Below are positions 37,598 to 46,419 of a stretch of 64,000 bases of DNA, one piece after another. Each line of letters begins with the position of its first letter. Within the stretch, counting starts at the first letter, position 1. Under the pieces are notes generated by a model that was given only the letters and a program-made list of their open reading frames with translations, searched no databases and was not told where the DNA came from. Source of the stretch: Sulfitobacter sp. S190 (GTDB taxonomy: Bacteria > Pseudomonadota > Alphaproteobacteria > Rhodobacterales > Rhodobacteraceae); assembly GCF_025141935.1 (NCBI RefSeq), contig NZ_CP081120.1, forward strand, positions 186,001 to 250,000. The letters are read 5' to 3'. The position numbers and the translations under genes were made by a program.

Positions 37598-38346
37598 CTA
37601 TCACCTCTGAAATCGGAAAAGTCTAAAATTGCGACACCGGCAAGGTCACGCTCAATGATGTACAGAGACATGAAATCACGCTCCCTGATACGCTCGAAAA
37701 CATCGCGCCTGTCCTGCGGCATAGAACGCTCCGCTTCGCCAAGATCGATGCCCAAGGCCGATTTTGCAGCACATTTGCCAGAACTGGTGACCAGGCGATG
37801 CCACGGCTTCATATGCTTCTTGAGTTTGCTCAGAACATTGGACTTTTCTGCCTCAACCTTCTTGGCGCAGGCGACAGAGCACCCCCAATAGCTTCGCCCG
37901 CGAAAAGGATATTCGCCGCCGCCGTGCAGCAACTTGGAGTTAGAGCCGTGATCGTGGTTGAAGAAGACATAAAGCGGGATGCAAGTCCGTGCATTGGCAA
38001 TCAATTTGCCGGATTGGCCCGATGCCGGATCAAGGCCGCCATAGTCCGATCCTTTGCTGGAATGGTAGAGCCGCTTGGCCTGAACACGCAAACCCAGATC
38101 GCACCAAGGGGTGCGAACGATCCATTCCCAATCCGCCCCGTTGATGCCTTCCTCCGTCTTGTTGAACATGGTCACGGTCAGCCCGTGCTTGGCTTGGTCG
38201 CGGGCCATGCGCAGCAACAGCATTTCGGTGAGAGTCTCTTCCTGAAGGGCCAAACCACGTTTGAAAGCATGGCCTTGCTCGTTCCAAACCCAAGCCGCTC
38301 GCCTGCGAAGATAGTCACGGAGAGTGATCGACGCAGTCATCACCAA
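37579..38346 (-). CDS. DUF6615-like protein with PD-(D/E)xK-like motif, within the hsd operon
   Basis: A 255-aa protein. EETLTEMLLLRMAR (residues 36-49), FNKTEEGINGADWEW (about 61-75) and GLRVQAKRLYHSS (about 85-97) form an E ... D-x-E ... Q-x-K series like that of restriction-endonuclease folds. A CxxxC pair (YWGCSVACAKK) lies near residue 155. It overlaps the 153-aa gene by 7 bases and the DUF4268-like gene by 19, so it is an integral part of the operon. The DUF label is tentative; the nuclease-like pattern is seen directly. Confidence 0.65.
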   Translation of the reverse strand: MVMTASITLRDYLRRRAAWVWNEQGHAFKRGLALQEETLTEMLLLRMARDQAKHGLTVTMFNKTEEGINGADWEWIVRTPWCDLGLRVQAKRLYHSSKGSDYGGLDPASGQSGKLIANARTCIPLYVFFNHDHGSNSKLLHGGGEYPFRGRSYWGCSVACAKKVEAEKSNVLSKLKKHMKPWHRLVTSSGKCAAKSALGIDLGEAERSMPQDRRDVFERIRERDFMSLYIIERDLAGVAILDFSDFRGDRCSALI

Positions 38347-38801
38347 ACCTCGAACCGATCCATGGATCGTTTGCTCGCCGCCTCTGTCACAACCTCCCGC
38401 ACGACCGCGCAGATGTCGTCGTCGCTGCGGGCGGGCATGTGGGCTTGATCTTCGCTGACGCCGCAGCTGATCAGGACGGCTTCAGAATGGGGAAGTTCGG
38501 AGACGGTTCCAGCAATCATTCCGTCGAGGGTTTCTTCCGCAGCCCAGGATAGCATGCCGGTGTCGCTGTCGTGCTTCTCCTGATACCAGCACCATTCGTC
38601 CCAGACGGTTTTGAGGCCTTGGGCCTCTCCATCGAAAATTCCCGAGGCGTCGAGACGTTGCAGGCGGATGATGACGCGTTTGGCGAGCGCTTCGATGCGT
38701 TCTGCGGCGAAGCGTTGGATGGGATCGAAATAGTCCACCTCGGGGTCCGCCTCGGCCATCAGGAACGGGACGGAGACATCGTAGGGTTTCGGTGCGCTCA
38801 T
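38340..38801 (-). CDS. Unrecognised 153-aa acidic protein, within the hsd operon
   Basis: I do not recognise a family. The protein is acidic and helical, with a notable WDEWCWYQEKHDSDTG segment (about residues 66-81) and a C-terminal helix. It overlaps hsdS by 4 bases (ATGA) and the DUF6615-like gene by 7, and shares their codon style, so it is almost certainly translated. Its conserved position between specificity and nuclease genes suggests a structural or regulatory partner. Confidence 0.72.
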   Translation of the reverse strand: MSAPKPYDVSVPFLMAEADPEVDYFDPIQRFAAERIEALAKRVIIRLQRLDASGIFDGEAQGLKTVWDEWCWYQEKHDSDTGMLSWAAEETLDGMIAGTVSELPHSEAVLISCGVSEDQAHMPARSDDDICAVVREVVTEAASKRSMDRFEVW

Positions 38802-40123
38802 AGAACCGCCTCCACTTCCGCCTCTGCGGCTTTGACGCGCAGGGTGCCGGTCATGAGGCGGGGCAGCAGGGTGTCGCGGAGGGTGGCGAGGGTTTGGTTT
38901 TCTCTCCCGTGTATTAGTATCTTTTCCAAGAACGCCCCAACTTCCAATTCGAAAGCATCCAAGACTTGGCGCTTGGGCTGGACTAAGTCCAATCCATCGA
39001 AGGTTTTCCGAGTTATCGTTGAAAAAACAGAGCCGTGTGCCATCGACTGCAATTGCTCGACGGCTCGCATTGAAGAAAAGTACACAAAGGCCGGAAAGTC
39101 ACCGTGCTTTCCGCGCAAACCGTAGCAAGACTGGTTAAAGACCATTTCCTCGCTTGCCACTGCTAATTTCCCAACGGTTCCGCGAGCGCTAATGATCGTA
39201 GTTCCCTTCGGTACTTTTTTGGCAGAGCACTTCTCGAAACCACGCTTGGTTATCGCTTTCTCCGTTTTATGGACGAAGACTTGACCATCCGAAGGGGCGT
39301 CAACAACTGAGTACCATGGTATGCTGCCGCCCCAGAACTCCTGCACTGAGGTTTTCGGTGTTCCACCACTGATCAAGTCAAATAGATTGCTGAAACTGTC
39401 GATAGCCCACCCCTCCGGCAGGCCGTTCTCGCTGAAACGGTCGGGGAAGAGGGCGGCGATGGTTGGGTCCATGTGGGCGGGGGGGCGGTTTTGGGATTTG
39501 GCGTGGACGGGGTCGAACGTGACGAACCACGAGCGATAGAGCGCCCGCGCCATCTCTTCCAGACAGGCCGCCGCCTTCCGGTTCGCCTCGATCTTGTCAT
39601 CCAGCGCCCCCAACACCCCCGCAATCTCGCGTTGTTCGGGGAGCGGCGGCAGTGGGAGCGAAATACGCTTAATTATGCCAGCATTCAGGTTGGGCATCGT
39701 AGCGCCAATTGCCTGCTCTCTGATCCATTCAACAGTTTCCGATGAGAGCAAGAACCACGCAAAATAGTCAGGGTCCAAGACCTCCTTATCATGAATTCGC
39801 GCAAGAATCGCACCTGTACCGCAAATGAAATCCTCTTCGCCAAGCCGTACACGCGCGGTTCTGCCGGTAGCCTGAGCGCCCCGACGAGCAAACAAGACAT
39901 CACCGAATTTGAGGCGATGTCGTGCAAGTTCATCTGCCTTTTCGGGTGAAATCTTTGGAAGAACGCTATGATCCAACCGGCCACCTTGAATGCCTTCGGT
40001 CGGCACGACAGGAACCCCCTGTTCGACATAATCATAAGAGTGCAATTGCGAGCCAAAAGGTCCAGTTTGCAGAGATACAACTTTTCGATCAACTAGTTCG
40101 CCTAGGTCGACTGTGACGCTCAC
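38798..40123 (-). CDS. hsdS: Type I restriction enzyme, specificity subunit
   Basis: A 441-aa protein with two target-recognition domains separated by conserved helices. The first half ends LPLPPLPEQREIAGVLGALDDKIEANRK (in parts), the classic conserved spacer, and the second ends with a similar LATLRDTLLPRLMTG block. The start is a GTG at 40123 overlapping the hsdM stop (GTGA). An open frame extends about 480 bases upstream through hsdM, but its translation there is low-complexity, so it is rejected. Confidence 0.93.
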   Translation of the reverse strand: MSVTVDLGELVDRKVVSLQTGPFGSQLHSYDYVEQGVPVVPTEGIQGGRLDHSVLPKISPEKADELARHRLKFGDVLFARRGAQATGRTARVRLGEEDFICGTGAILARIHDKEVLDPDYFAWFLLSSETVEWIREQAIGATMPNLNAGIIKRISLPLPPLPEQREIAGVLGALDDKIEANRKAAACLEEMARALYRSWFVTFDPVHAKSQNRPPAHMDPTIAALFPDRFSENGLPEGWAIDSFSNLFDLISGGTPKTSVQEFWGGSIPWYSVVDAPSDGQVFVHKTEKAITKRGFEKCSAKKVPKGTTIISARGTVGKLAVASEEMVFNQSCYGLRGKHGDFPAFVYFSSMRAVEQLQSMAHGSVFSTITRKTFDGLDLVQPKRQVLDAFELEVGAFLEKILIHGRENQTLATLRDTLLPRLMTGTLRVKAAEAEVEAVL

Positions 40124-41646
40124 ACCAAGCCCCCCAACCGCGCCTCGATCTCGGCCTCCAGCCGTCGGCCTTCCTCGAAATGCCCCAGCAACTCGGTGCG
40201 CAGCCGCGCGAATTTCTCGTCGAAAGGCTCGTCGTCCTCCTCCACCGCGCCAGCGCCCACATAGCGGCCCGGGGTCAGCACGTAATTGTGCTTGGCGATC
40301 TCCGCGACCTTGACGCTTGCACAGAACCCCGCCTCGTCGGCATAGGGCGCGTCCGTCTCCTCCCCCCGCCAGGCGTGGTAGGTGGTGGCGATCTTGGCGA
40401 TCTCCTCCTCTGACAGTTCCTTTTGCTTGCGCGACCCTGCGATCAGCGCGCCCATCTTGCGGGCGTCGATGAACAACACCTCGCCCCGCCGGTCGCGCAG
40501 CGTGCCGCCCGCCGCCGTGCCGTTGGATTTGTCCTTGGCCAGAAACCACAGGCAGGCAGGGATTTGTGTGCCAAAGAACAACTGCCCCGGCAGCGCCACC
40601 ATGCAATCCACCGCGTCCTGTTCGACCATCGCTTTGCGAATGTCGCCCTCACCCGATTGCATGGACGACATCGACCCATTGGCCATGACCACCCCGCCAA
40701 TGCCGTTGGCGGACAGGTGGTGGTGGATATGGGACATCCAGGCAAAGTTCGCATTGCCGTTCGGCGGCGCGCCAAAGCGCCAGCGCTGATCCTCGCGCAG
40801 CGCCTCGCCGTTCCAATCCGATATGTTGAAGGGCGGGTTGGCGAGGATGAAGTCGAACCGCTCATCCGGGAAGGCGTTGCGGGTCAGCGTGCCCTCCTGG
40901 TTCCAGCGCAGATCGCCAAAGATGCCCCGGATCGCAAGGTTCATGCGGGCGAGGCGAAAGGTGGTGTGGTTGCGTTCCTGCCCATAGACCGCGATGTCAT
41001 CGACCCGGCCCTGATGCGCGGCGATGAATTTCTCGGACTGGACGAAGAAGCCCCCGGTACCGCAACAGGGATCATAGACGCGGCCATGGGTCGGTTCCAT
41101 CATCTCAACCATGATCGAAACGATAGATTTGGGTGTGTAGAACTCCCCGCCGCGCTTGCCCTCGGACGAGGCGAATTCCCCGATGAAGTATTCGTAGATG
41201 CGCCCGATCAGGTCGAAGTCGGATTTGGTGCCGTGCAGTTCAAGGTTGGTGAACATCTCGATCAGGCCCGTGACGATGGCGCGGTCCAGGTTGGCGCGGC
41301 CAAAGACCTTGGGCAGCGCGTCCTGCAGCGAGGGGTTCGATTTCTCGATCTCGCGCATGGCGTCGTCCACCTGCACGCCGATGTCGTTTGCCTTGGCATT
41401 GGCGGCGAGCCGGTCCCAGCGGGCCTTTTCAGGCACCCAGAAGATGTTTTCGGCCTCGTATTCTTCGGGGTCTTCGAGGTCGATGTATTCATCCTTGGCG
41501 AATTCGGCCCGCTTCGCTTCGAACGCGGCAGAGACATAGCGGAGGAAGAGAAGGCCCAGGGCGACATGTTTGTATTCGCCCGCGTCCATCGCCCCGCGCA
41601 TTTTGTCAGCGGCGGCGAAGAGGGTCTTTTCAATGCGTTCTGCCAT
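40120..41646 (-). CDS. hsdM: Type I DNA methyltransferase (N6-adenine), M subunit
   Basis: A 508-aa methylase that protects host DNA and forms the core of the restriction complex. The N-terminal HsdM helical domain starts IEKTLFAAADKMRG, the AdoMet motif I is YDPCCGTGGFF near residue 185, and the catalytic motif IV is NPPFN near residue 275. It is the first hsd gene, followed by hsdS with a 4-base overlap. A small membrane protein gene and an XRE regulator precede it on the same strand. Confidence 0.96.
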   Translation of the reverse strand: MAERIEKTLFAAADKMRGAMDAGEYKHVALGLLFLRYVSAAFEAKRAEFAKDEYIDLEDPEEYEAENIFWVPEKARWDRLAANAKANDIGVQVDDAMREIEKSNPSLQDALPKVFGRANLDRAIVTGLIEMFTNLELHGTKSDFDLIGRIYEYFIGEFASSEGKRGGEFYTPKSIVSIMVEMMEPTHGRVYDPCCGTGGFFVQSEKFIAAHQGRVDDIAVYGQERNHTTFRLARMNLAIRGIFGDLRWNQEGTLTRNAFPDERFDFILANPPFNISDWNGEALREDQRWRFGAPPNGNANFAWMSHIHHHLSANGIGGVVMANGSMSSMQSGEGDIRKAMVEQDAVDCMVALPGQLFFGTQIPACLWFLAKDKSNGTAAGGTLRDRRGEVLFIDARKMGALIAGSRKQKELSEEEIAKIATTYHAWRGEETDAPYADEAGFCASVKVAEIAKHNYVLTPGRYVGAGAVEEDDEPFDEKFARLRTELLGHFEEGRRLEAEIEARLGGLV

Positions 41647-41681
41647 TCGAAACTCTTTCTACTCGGTATGAAATTGGGTCG

Positions 41682-41978
41682 TCAGTTGGACATCAGGCGG
41701 TCAAATCTGCGGCTGGCGAAATGCAGTGTGAGGACTGAGCCAGTGAGTATGGGCACAAGAAGGCCGAAAAATGCCATGGCGAGGATGCCTGCACCGGATA
41801 TCCACGTAAAGTCATAGGGTTGACCCGCGAAGGTCAGCCTAAGAAAGCCGATCAGATAGAGCGCGTTAGTCGCCAGCAGGACCATATGGAGCGGCTCCAG
41901 TGGTTCGACGATGTTGCGGCGCGCGCGTTCCAGCGCAGCGCGGCGAAGTTTCTTCCATTTGTTGCTTGGTTTTTTCAT
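41682..41978 (-). CDS. Small two-helix membrane protein of unknown function
   Basis: A 98-aa protein with a strongly basic N-terminus (KWKKLRRAALERARR) and two membrane helices (VLLATNALYLIGFLRLTFAG and ILAMAFFGLLVPILTGSVLTL in parts). It lies 4 bases after the XRE gene and 35 bases before hsdM. I do not recognise a family. Small membrane proteins beside defence genes are sometimes effectors, but nothing here shows that. Confidence 0.6.
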   Translation of the reverse strand: MKKPSNKWKKLRRAALERARRNIVEPLEPLHMVLLATNALYLIGFLRLTFAGQPYDFTWISGAGILAMAFFGLLVPILTGSVLTLHFASRRFDRLMSN

Positions 41979-41982
41979 TTAC

Positions 41983-42405
41983 TTACTCCCTCACGAGTTC
42001 GATCCAAGTGTGAACGTCATCATCTGTTACTTCCCTCCCCTCGACATGCGACTGGTACCAACGCGCGACGATTGCCCCACGCTTTTCACTTTTAATCCTG
42101 ATGTTCTCCGCGTTGAGGTGCTGATCAAGTGAAGTCTCGATCTCCTTCAGAGCATTGAAATCGTGCCCTGCGCGTATCGCCTTGGTGCCCAATAATAGCC
42201 AAGGCACATCGACATCGAATTTCTCACCGAACGCCACCAAAGCTTCCACCGGAATGCCGCGCTGGCCCTTCTCGTAGCTGTGATAAGCCCTTGGCGAGAC
42301 ACCGAGCGCTTCAGCCATCGCAGCTTGAGACAACCCTGCTTCGTTGCGCGCGATGGTTAAACGCGCACCCATCGAAGCAAACAGTTCAGCGTCTTTCCGC
42401 GCCAT
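41983..42405 (-). CDS. XRE-family regulator upstream of the hsd operon
   Basis: A 140-aa protein from MARKDAEL. The HTH spans GARLTIARNEAGLSQAAMAEALGVSPRAYHSYEKGQRGIP (residues 13-52, in parts), followed by an acidic helical tail. A longer frame to 42519 adds 38 residues without a clear site. It is the first gene of the minus-strand cluster that leads into hsdM and is divergent from the xis-like gene, so it may control the restriction operon, the integrase, or both. Confidence 0.8.
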   Translation of the reverse strand: MARKDAELFASMGARLTIARNEAGLSQAAMAEALGVSPRAYHSYEKGQRGIPVEALVAFGEKFDVDVPWLLLGTKAIRAGHDFNALKEIETSLDQHLNAENIRIKSEKRGAIVARWYQSHVEGREVTDDDVHTWIELVRE

Positions 42406-42560
42406 TCGCAGTTTCCATTTGACGAGATCGTATTTTTTCGCGAACATTGCAAAAAATGACGAACTATTCCGGTTATTCCCATCTGACCACGTCAAATGGT
42501 GCTTAACAAGCGATTCCATGCGGCGTGCAGCTTCAACTCAAGTGGACAAGGACGACTGAA

Positions 42561-42908
42561 ATGGCAGAGACCGACAAATCAGATAGCTCGCAAATCCTGG
42601 GGCATGGGAAGACACCCGCTCAATGGGTTGATGTCATGTCGGGCATGGGCATCGACATTTCAGAACGGACTTTGCGCGAGAGGGCAAACGAGACAGGTGC
42701 CTTCTATCGCCTTGGGCGGACCATGCTGATCACGCCCGCGCAGATCGACAAGATATTTGAAGGAGGCCAGGCATGCCGCTCCAAATCTACAAGAGGGGTC
42801 GCTTCTTCTGGGCTAAGGGCTGGGTCGAGTACAACGGCAGGCCAATCGCAGGCCCATACCGGCGAAGCACTAAGGCATCTACAGAAGCAGGCGCACGGGA
42901 CTGGATAA
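42561..42908 (+). CDS. Small HTH protein preceding the integrase, excisionase-like
   Basis: A 115-aa protein. KTPAQWVDVMSGMGIDISERTLRERANETG followed by YRLGRTMLITPAQIDKIFEGG resembles the winged HTH of excisionase/MerR-type small proteins. AAGGACG precedes the ATG. Its 3' half overlaps the integrase start (42773) in a different frame; the integrase has its own GGAGG. The position directly upstream of int supports a role in recombination directionality or int control; no clear Xis signature is claimed. Confidence 0.62.
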   Translation: MAETDKSDSSQILGHGKTPAQWVDVMSGMGIDISERTLRERANETGAFYRLGRTMLITPAQIDKIFEGGQACRSKSTRGVASSGLRAGSSTTAGQSQAHTGEALRHLQKQAHGTG

Positions 42909-43867
42909 ATCGCGAGACCGAGCTGCAGATACGTCGCCATGTCGTCGGCGATGAACCGAGCAAAACGTTCTCTGATGCGATCATGCTCTACAGCGCCTCC
43001 CCCAAGACTGCGAAGCAGTTGATCCCGATTGTCGAAGAGATTGGCGACATGCCATTGGGTGCCATATCTGGTGCGCTCTTGAAGGGTCTTGGGCCGAAAC
43101 TGAAGCCGAAGGCGTCCACCGACACTTGGTGGCGCGAGATCGTGACGCCCGCGAGTGCGGTCATCAACAACGCGCACGAGCTGGAAGGTACGCCGCTCAT
43201 TCGAGTGAAGCCATACGACAAATTCGAGCGTATTGCCCAGGACAAGCGCCGGGGAAAGATCAGCCGCGTGGAACGCAAGCCCGCTGACAAGGAATGGATC
43301 GAGGCGTTCTGCGGGGCCGCTGACCCATACAACGCCGCTTTGGTCCGGTTCATGTTCGAGACGGCGGCGCGGATCGATCAGGCTGTTTCGATTGAGCCTG
43401 ACGATCTGCAGGCCTCTGAGAACAAGGTCAGGGTGAAGGCGCAGAAGGGTCATCCGGAAAGCTGGATCACGGTATCGCCGCAGATGATGGACGAGTTGTT
43501 GGCCTTGCCGCCCAAGCGGCCAAAGAACCGCAAGACTGGCAAGTTCATGAAGCCCCGCGTGTTCGGCTACGGCAGCTCCACTGGCTACAACACGCGCTGG
43601 AAGACGATCTGCAAGAGTGCGGGCATCCCATATCTCTCAGCACACCCTGCAGGACGGCATGGCTTCTTCACTGAATTGGTCGTGCGCCAAGGCGTCGATC
43701 CTGTCACTGCAGCCAAGGCTGGCCGCTGGTCAGACCCGAATTTGCCCATGCGCATTTACGCCCATGCAGAGACAGATGAGGCCGATGTCAGGGCCCGTTT
43801 TCGCACAAACCATGTACAGGAAGACGCTGTACAATCACCCAAACATCGAAAACCAAAGAAGGAATAA
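42773..43867 (+). CDS. Tyrosine recombinase/integrase of element 1
   Basis: A 364-aa site-specific recombinase. The catalytic domain shows FETAARIDQA (first Arg), HPAGRHGF (His-x-x-Arg), AGRWSDPN and MRIYAHAE (nucleophilic Tyr). The N-terminal part resembles an AP2-like or SAM-like arm domain. A GGAGG ribosome site lies 7 bases before the ATG. It ends 14 bases before the attachment repeat at 43882, the usual position for an integrase using a tRNA site. Confidence 0.93.
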   Translation: MPLQIYKRGRFFWAKGWVEYNGRPIAGPYRRSTKASTEAGARDWINRETELQIRRHVVGDEPSKTFSDAIMLYSASPKTAKQLIPIVEEIGDMPLGAISGALLKGLGPKLKPKASTDTWWREIVTPASAVINNAHELEGTPLIRVKPYDKFERIAQDKRRGKISRVERKPADKEWIEAFCGAADPYNAALVRFMFETAARIDQAVSIEPDDLQASENKVRVKAQKGHPESWITVSPQMMDELLALPPKRPKNRKTGKFMKPRVFGYGSSTGYNTRWKTICKSAGIPYLSAHPAGRHGFFTELVVRQGVDPVTAAKAGRWSDPNLPMRIYAHAETDEADVRARFRTNHVQEDAVQSPKHRKPKKE

Positions 43868-43881
43868 CGCTATGAACGGTT

Positions 43882-43928
43882 CCCTCCTAAGGGGCAGGTT
43901 GCAGGTTCGAATCCTGCCGGGGTCGCCA
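43882..43928 (+). repeat. Attachment site copy 2, between the two elements
   Basis: A perfect 47-base copy of the tRNA-Arg 3' half, ending CCA. The element 1 integrase stops 15 bases before it, and the element 2 integrase ends 83 bases after it on the opposite strand. It is the right end of element 1 and the left end of element 2. Confidence 0.93.
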
Positions 43929-44010
43929 TTCTAATATTTCCAAGATATTTTTCCTTTCATTACTTTGGGTTGTGGGGGTGTGTCCCGCTTTCGGGTAGGC
44001 GTGTCCCATT

Positions 44011-45015
44011 TTAGGCAACCCCCACCAATAGTTTCACCATGCGTTCACGATCCGCCGCACGGGTGTAGCGTTCCACTTCTGACAGGCTCATGTGGCCTGC
44101 CATCGCCGCAATCTGGTGCGTGGTTGCGTCATTCTCTGCCCAGTAAATGCAGAAGGCTTTGCGCAAACCGTGAAGGCGGGATTCTATTCCGGCATCACGC
44201 GCTGCATCGCCAAATGCGTTGCCAAGGCTTGCCGCTTTGAAGGGCTTGCCTTGTTCTGTCAGAATGAAAGACGGCGCAATATCGGGAGTGCGGTCGATCA
44301 CTGCCCGCAACTCAGCAGTCAGCGGCACACGCGCTTTGACCTTGCTTTTCTGGCGCTCGTAAATCAGCAGATCGCTTTTGATATTCTTGCGGCCGAGCCT
44401 GGCAAGGTCAGATCGCGCCGCCCCAGTATAGAGGCCCAGATCGAAGATAAGACGTTCACGGGTGCCAATGGGCCACCGTTTTTGAAACGCTGCAATGTCC
44501 TCTGCATCAGCCACCGGAAAGCCTTCGGTTTTTGGCTTGTCCAGTTCGATCCCAACTAACGGGTTTTTGGGAATGAGGCCCAAGCGGCGCAGGTGTTCAA
44601 AGACAGGCTTAAGCGCCTTGTATTCGTTCACCGCGCCATGCCCACCTTTTGCGTAAAGGGCGCGTTCTATGGCTTCACCAGTGATCGTTTTGACCGGACG
44701 CGCACCTTGGGCCTTGCGATAGCGCTTGAAGATCGCAGAGCGGGCCTTACGGGTGCCATCTGAATACTTTGCCCACTTGTCGTTTCCTGAGGTGTAAAGG
44801 TCCAGTGCCCACGCGAACGTACCAGCATCGGGCGTATCTGTGTTAGGCGGCATGTCCTGCCAGCGGGCGTGTTCAGCCGCCCATGCCGCCAACACCTTGG
44901 GGTCAGTAGGGTGGCGCCCGTGCACGCCCAGAGAGCGCTCCACATTACCACGGCGATAGGTATGAAACCAACGGCCACGGCGTTGCTTAGAGCGTAGGTA
45001 GGGCAGTTTTTTCAT
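44011..45015 (-). CDS. Tyrosine recombinase/integrase of element 2
   Basis: A 334-aa recombinase unrelated in detail to the element 1 enzyme. Catalytic residues appear in LYTGAARSDLARL (Arg), LHGLRKAF (His-x-x-Arg), MAGHMSLSEVERYTRAAD (His and Tyr). The start is placed at MKKLPYLRSKQRRG; a longer frame to 45048 runs into the upstream gene. It overlaps that small gene by 4 bases and ends 82 bases after the shared repeat at 43882-43928. It is the last gene of the element's minus-strand operon. Confidence 0.93.
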   Translation of the reverse strand: MKKLPYLRSKQRRGRWFHTYRRGNVERSLGVHGRHPTDPKVLAAWAAEHARWQDMPPNTDTPDAGTFAWALDLYTSGNDKWAKYSDGTRKARSAIFKRYRKAQGARPVKTITGEAIERALYAKGGHGAVNEYKALKPVFEHLRRLGLIPKNPLVGIELDKPKTEGFPVADAEDIAAFQKRWPIGTRERLIFDLGLYTGAARSDLARLGRKNIKSDLLIYERQKSKVKARVPLTAELRAVIDRTPDIAPSFILTEQGKPFKAASLGNAFGDAARDAGIESRLHGLRKAFCIYWAENDATTHQIAAMAGHMSLSEVERYTRAADRERMVKLLVGVA

Positions 45016-45203
45016 TCCGCAGCACCTGAGAACGGCTTCCCTTCCCATTCGCCGGCTGCAGAATTTTCTTCGGGATATTCGAAAGATACCCCATCGGGTC
45101 CAATCGCCTTAATACGAACGCCAGGGCAGAGTTCCTTAGCAGCGGAAAATGCTTGTTCGATTTGCTTGGGCGTCGGCATAGAGGGTGCAAGTGGTTTACC
45201 CAT
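45012..45203 (-). CDS. Small protein between portal and integrase genes
   Basis: A 63-aa protein (MGKPLAPSMPTPKQIEQAFSAA ... in part), unrecognised. A GTG six bases earlier is an alternative start; AAGGGGG precedes the ATG. It overlaps the portal gene end by 8 bases and the integrase start by 4, so it is translated in the same run. An excisionase-like role is possible from position only. Confidence 0.6.
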   Translation of the reverse strand: MGKPLAPSMPTPKQIEQAFSAAKELCPGVRIKAIGPDGVSFEYPEENSAAGEWEGKPFSGAAE

Positions 45204-46419
45204 CTTCACCCCCTTCGAAGGCTGGGCGATTACCCAGCTCGGTCATGTTGAGCGGAGAAAGGTACTCTTCGCCGCCATCGATGTTGGGAAGGTTCTCCAT
45301 TTGGCGGATCTCGTTAGGTGACAGCCACCCCCACTCTCGGCCTACGCGGTAAGCCTCGTAGCGGGCCTTCATGTCGCCCCTCATTAGCCCAGCTAGATCA
45401 TGCTCGATAAACAGTGTTCTGCGGCTCTGCGGCGTCAACAGGGCCGCATTCAGAGATTGTTCAACCCTCTTTGCCATAGGGGCAAGGCATCGCACCACCA
45501 GCGCGCGGCTCTCGCCATCAACATTGGAATATGTTGCATTGTCTGTAATGCCGACCACAGTCGGCGGAACGCTGAATATCCGCGCAATATCCATATTGGT
45601 CAGCTTGCGGCTTTCTAGAAATTCGGCGTCCTTGGAAGATAGCGACAACGGTTTGTAATCAATGCCACCGTCTAAAACCAAGAGGCCGGATGTTTCGACC
45701 TGGCCCTCGATCCGGTCGCGCAGTTTGTCCAGCGCGGACTCCTTCTTGTCCCCGGAAAGAGGGTTTGGGAAGACAAGTGCGCCTTCTGTGCGGAATGAAC
45801 GGCCCGCCTGCTTGCAGGCTTGATCTTGTTGTGTCAGCGCCAATGAGAAAGTCTCACGTGCAAGCTGGATCGGCGAAACTCCCATGACGCCATCGGGGCC
45901 AATACGATAGCGCAGATGCAGGATTTCGTCTTGAAGCAATACGCTGCGCTGTCCGCGCGTGTTTGTGGCAGTATACCGCAACCGCCCGCTATCGAGGCGT
46001 TCGACGGTCATTTCTAACGGGTGGATCGGGTAAAGAGCTGTCACCTGCCCCCGACCGTTCGTGTCGATCCGCGCATAGGCATTTCCTGCGGTCAGAAGCG
46101 ATACGATCAGAAATTCGCGACCTTCAAAGGCCGTGAGTTGCGGGTTCATCATGTCGTGAAGTGCGCCGTAGAGGGGTTGCGAAGTTGCCCTGGTGCGCCC
46201 GCTGTCTTCGCCACGCTGATACAGGTTTAGAGGCATTGCAGCCAAATTCTGACTGATAACCGAAATGCAGGCTTGGGCCACGGCAAGGCCGGATGCGCGG
46301 TTGGGGTCAACAAATGCAGCGCCTGTCGCGCGGTGGCCCAGAAACTCGGCCAATGCCGGGTCAGACGTAGTGATTGTGCTGCGCTGTTCACGGCCAAAAA
46401 TGCGGTTGAGAAAGCTCAT
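45196..46419 (-). CDS. HK97-type phage portal protein
   Basis: A 407-aa portal protein forming the dodecameric DNA gate at one capsid vertex. Family blocks seen include ACISVISQNLAAMPLNLYQR near residue 50, GREFLIVSLLTAGNAYARI, DEILHLRYRIGPDGVMGVSPIQ (in parts) and DIARIFSVPPTVVGI. The length is normal. It overlaps the protease gene upstream by 4 bases. In most HK97-type operons the portal precedes the protease; here it follows it. Confidence 0.94.
   Translation of the reverse strand: MSFLNRIFGREQRSTITTSDPALAEFLGHRATGAAFVDPNRASGLAVAQACISVISQNLAAMPLNLYQRGEDSGRTRATSQPLYGALHDMMNPQLTAFEGREFLIVSLLTAGNAYARIDTNGRGQVTALYPIHPLEMTVERLDSGRLRYTATNTRGQRSVLLQDEILHLRYRIGPDGVMGVSPIQLARETFSLALTQQDQACKQAGRSFRTEGALVFPNPLSGDKKESALDKLRDRIEGQVETSGLLVLDGGIDYKPLSLSSKDAEFLESRKLTNMDIARIFSVPPTVVGITDNATYSNVDGESRALVVRCLAPMAKRVEQSLNAALLTPQSRRTLFIEHDLAGLMRGDMKARYEAYRVGREWGWLSPNEIRQMENLPNIDGGEEYLSPLNMTELGNRPAFEGGEDG

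Larger units (their letters stand above)
26184..43928. mobile_element. Element 1: integrative mobilizable defence island at tRNA-Arg
   Basis: Bounded by 47-base direct repeats, with an integrase and xis-like gene next to the right repeat. The backbone consists of an O-like replication gene, a truncated relaxase with nested mob genes, and the integrase. The cargo is a TIR protein, PIN_8-like protein, probable EVE-HNH nuclease, orphan HigA, HicA-like/HTH pair, and a type I restriction operon with three extra genes. Several cargo genes (TIR, PIN) are visibly more A/T-rich than the backbone and the chromosome. Self-transfer genes are absent, so it would need a helper for conjugation. Confidence 0.88.

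Noticed and set aside
38798..40606. A 602-codon hsdS starting at 40606
   Set aside because: The first 160 codons lie inside hsdM and translate to low-complexity Gly/Arg sequence. The GTG at 40123 overlaps the hsdM stop and gives a normal 441-aa HsdS.
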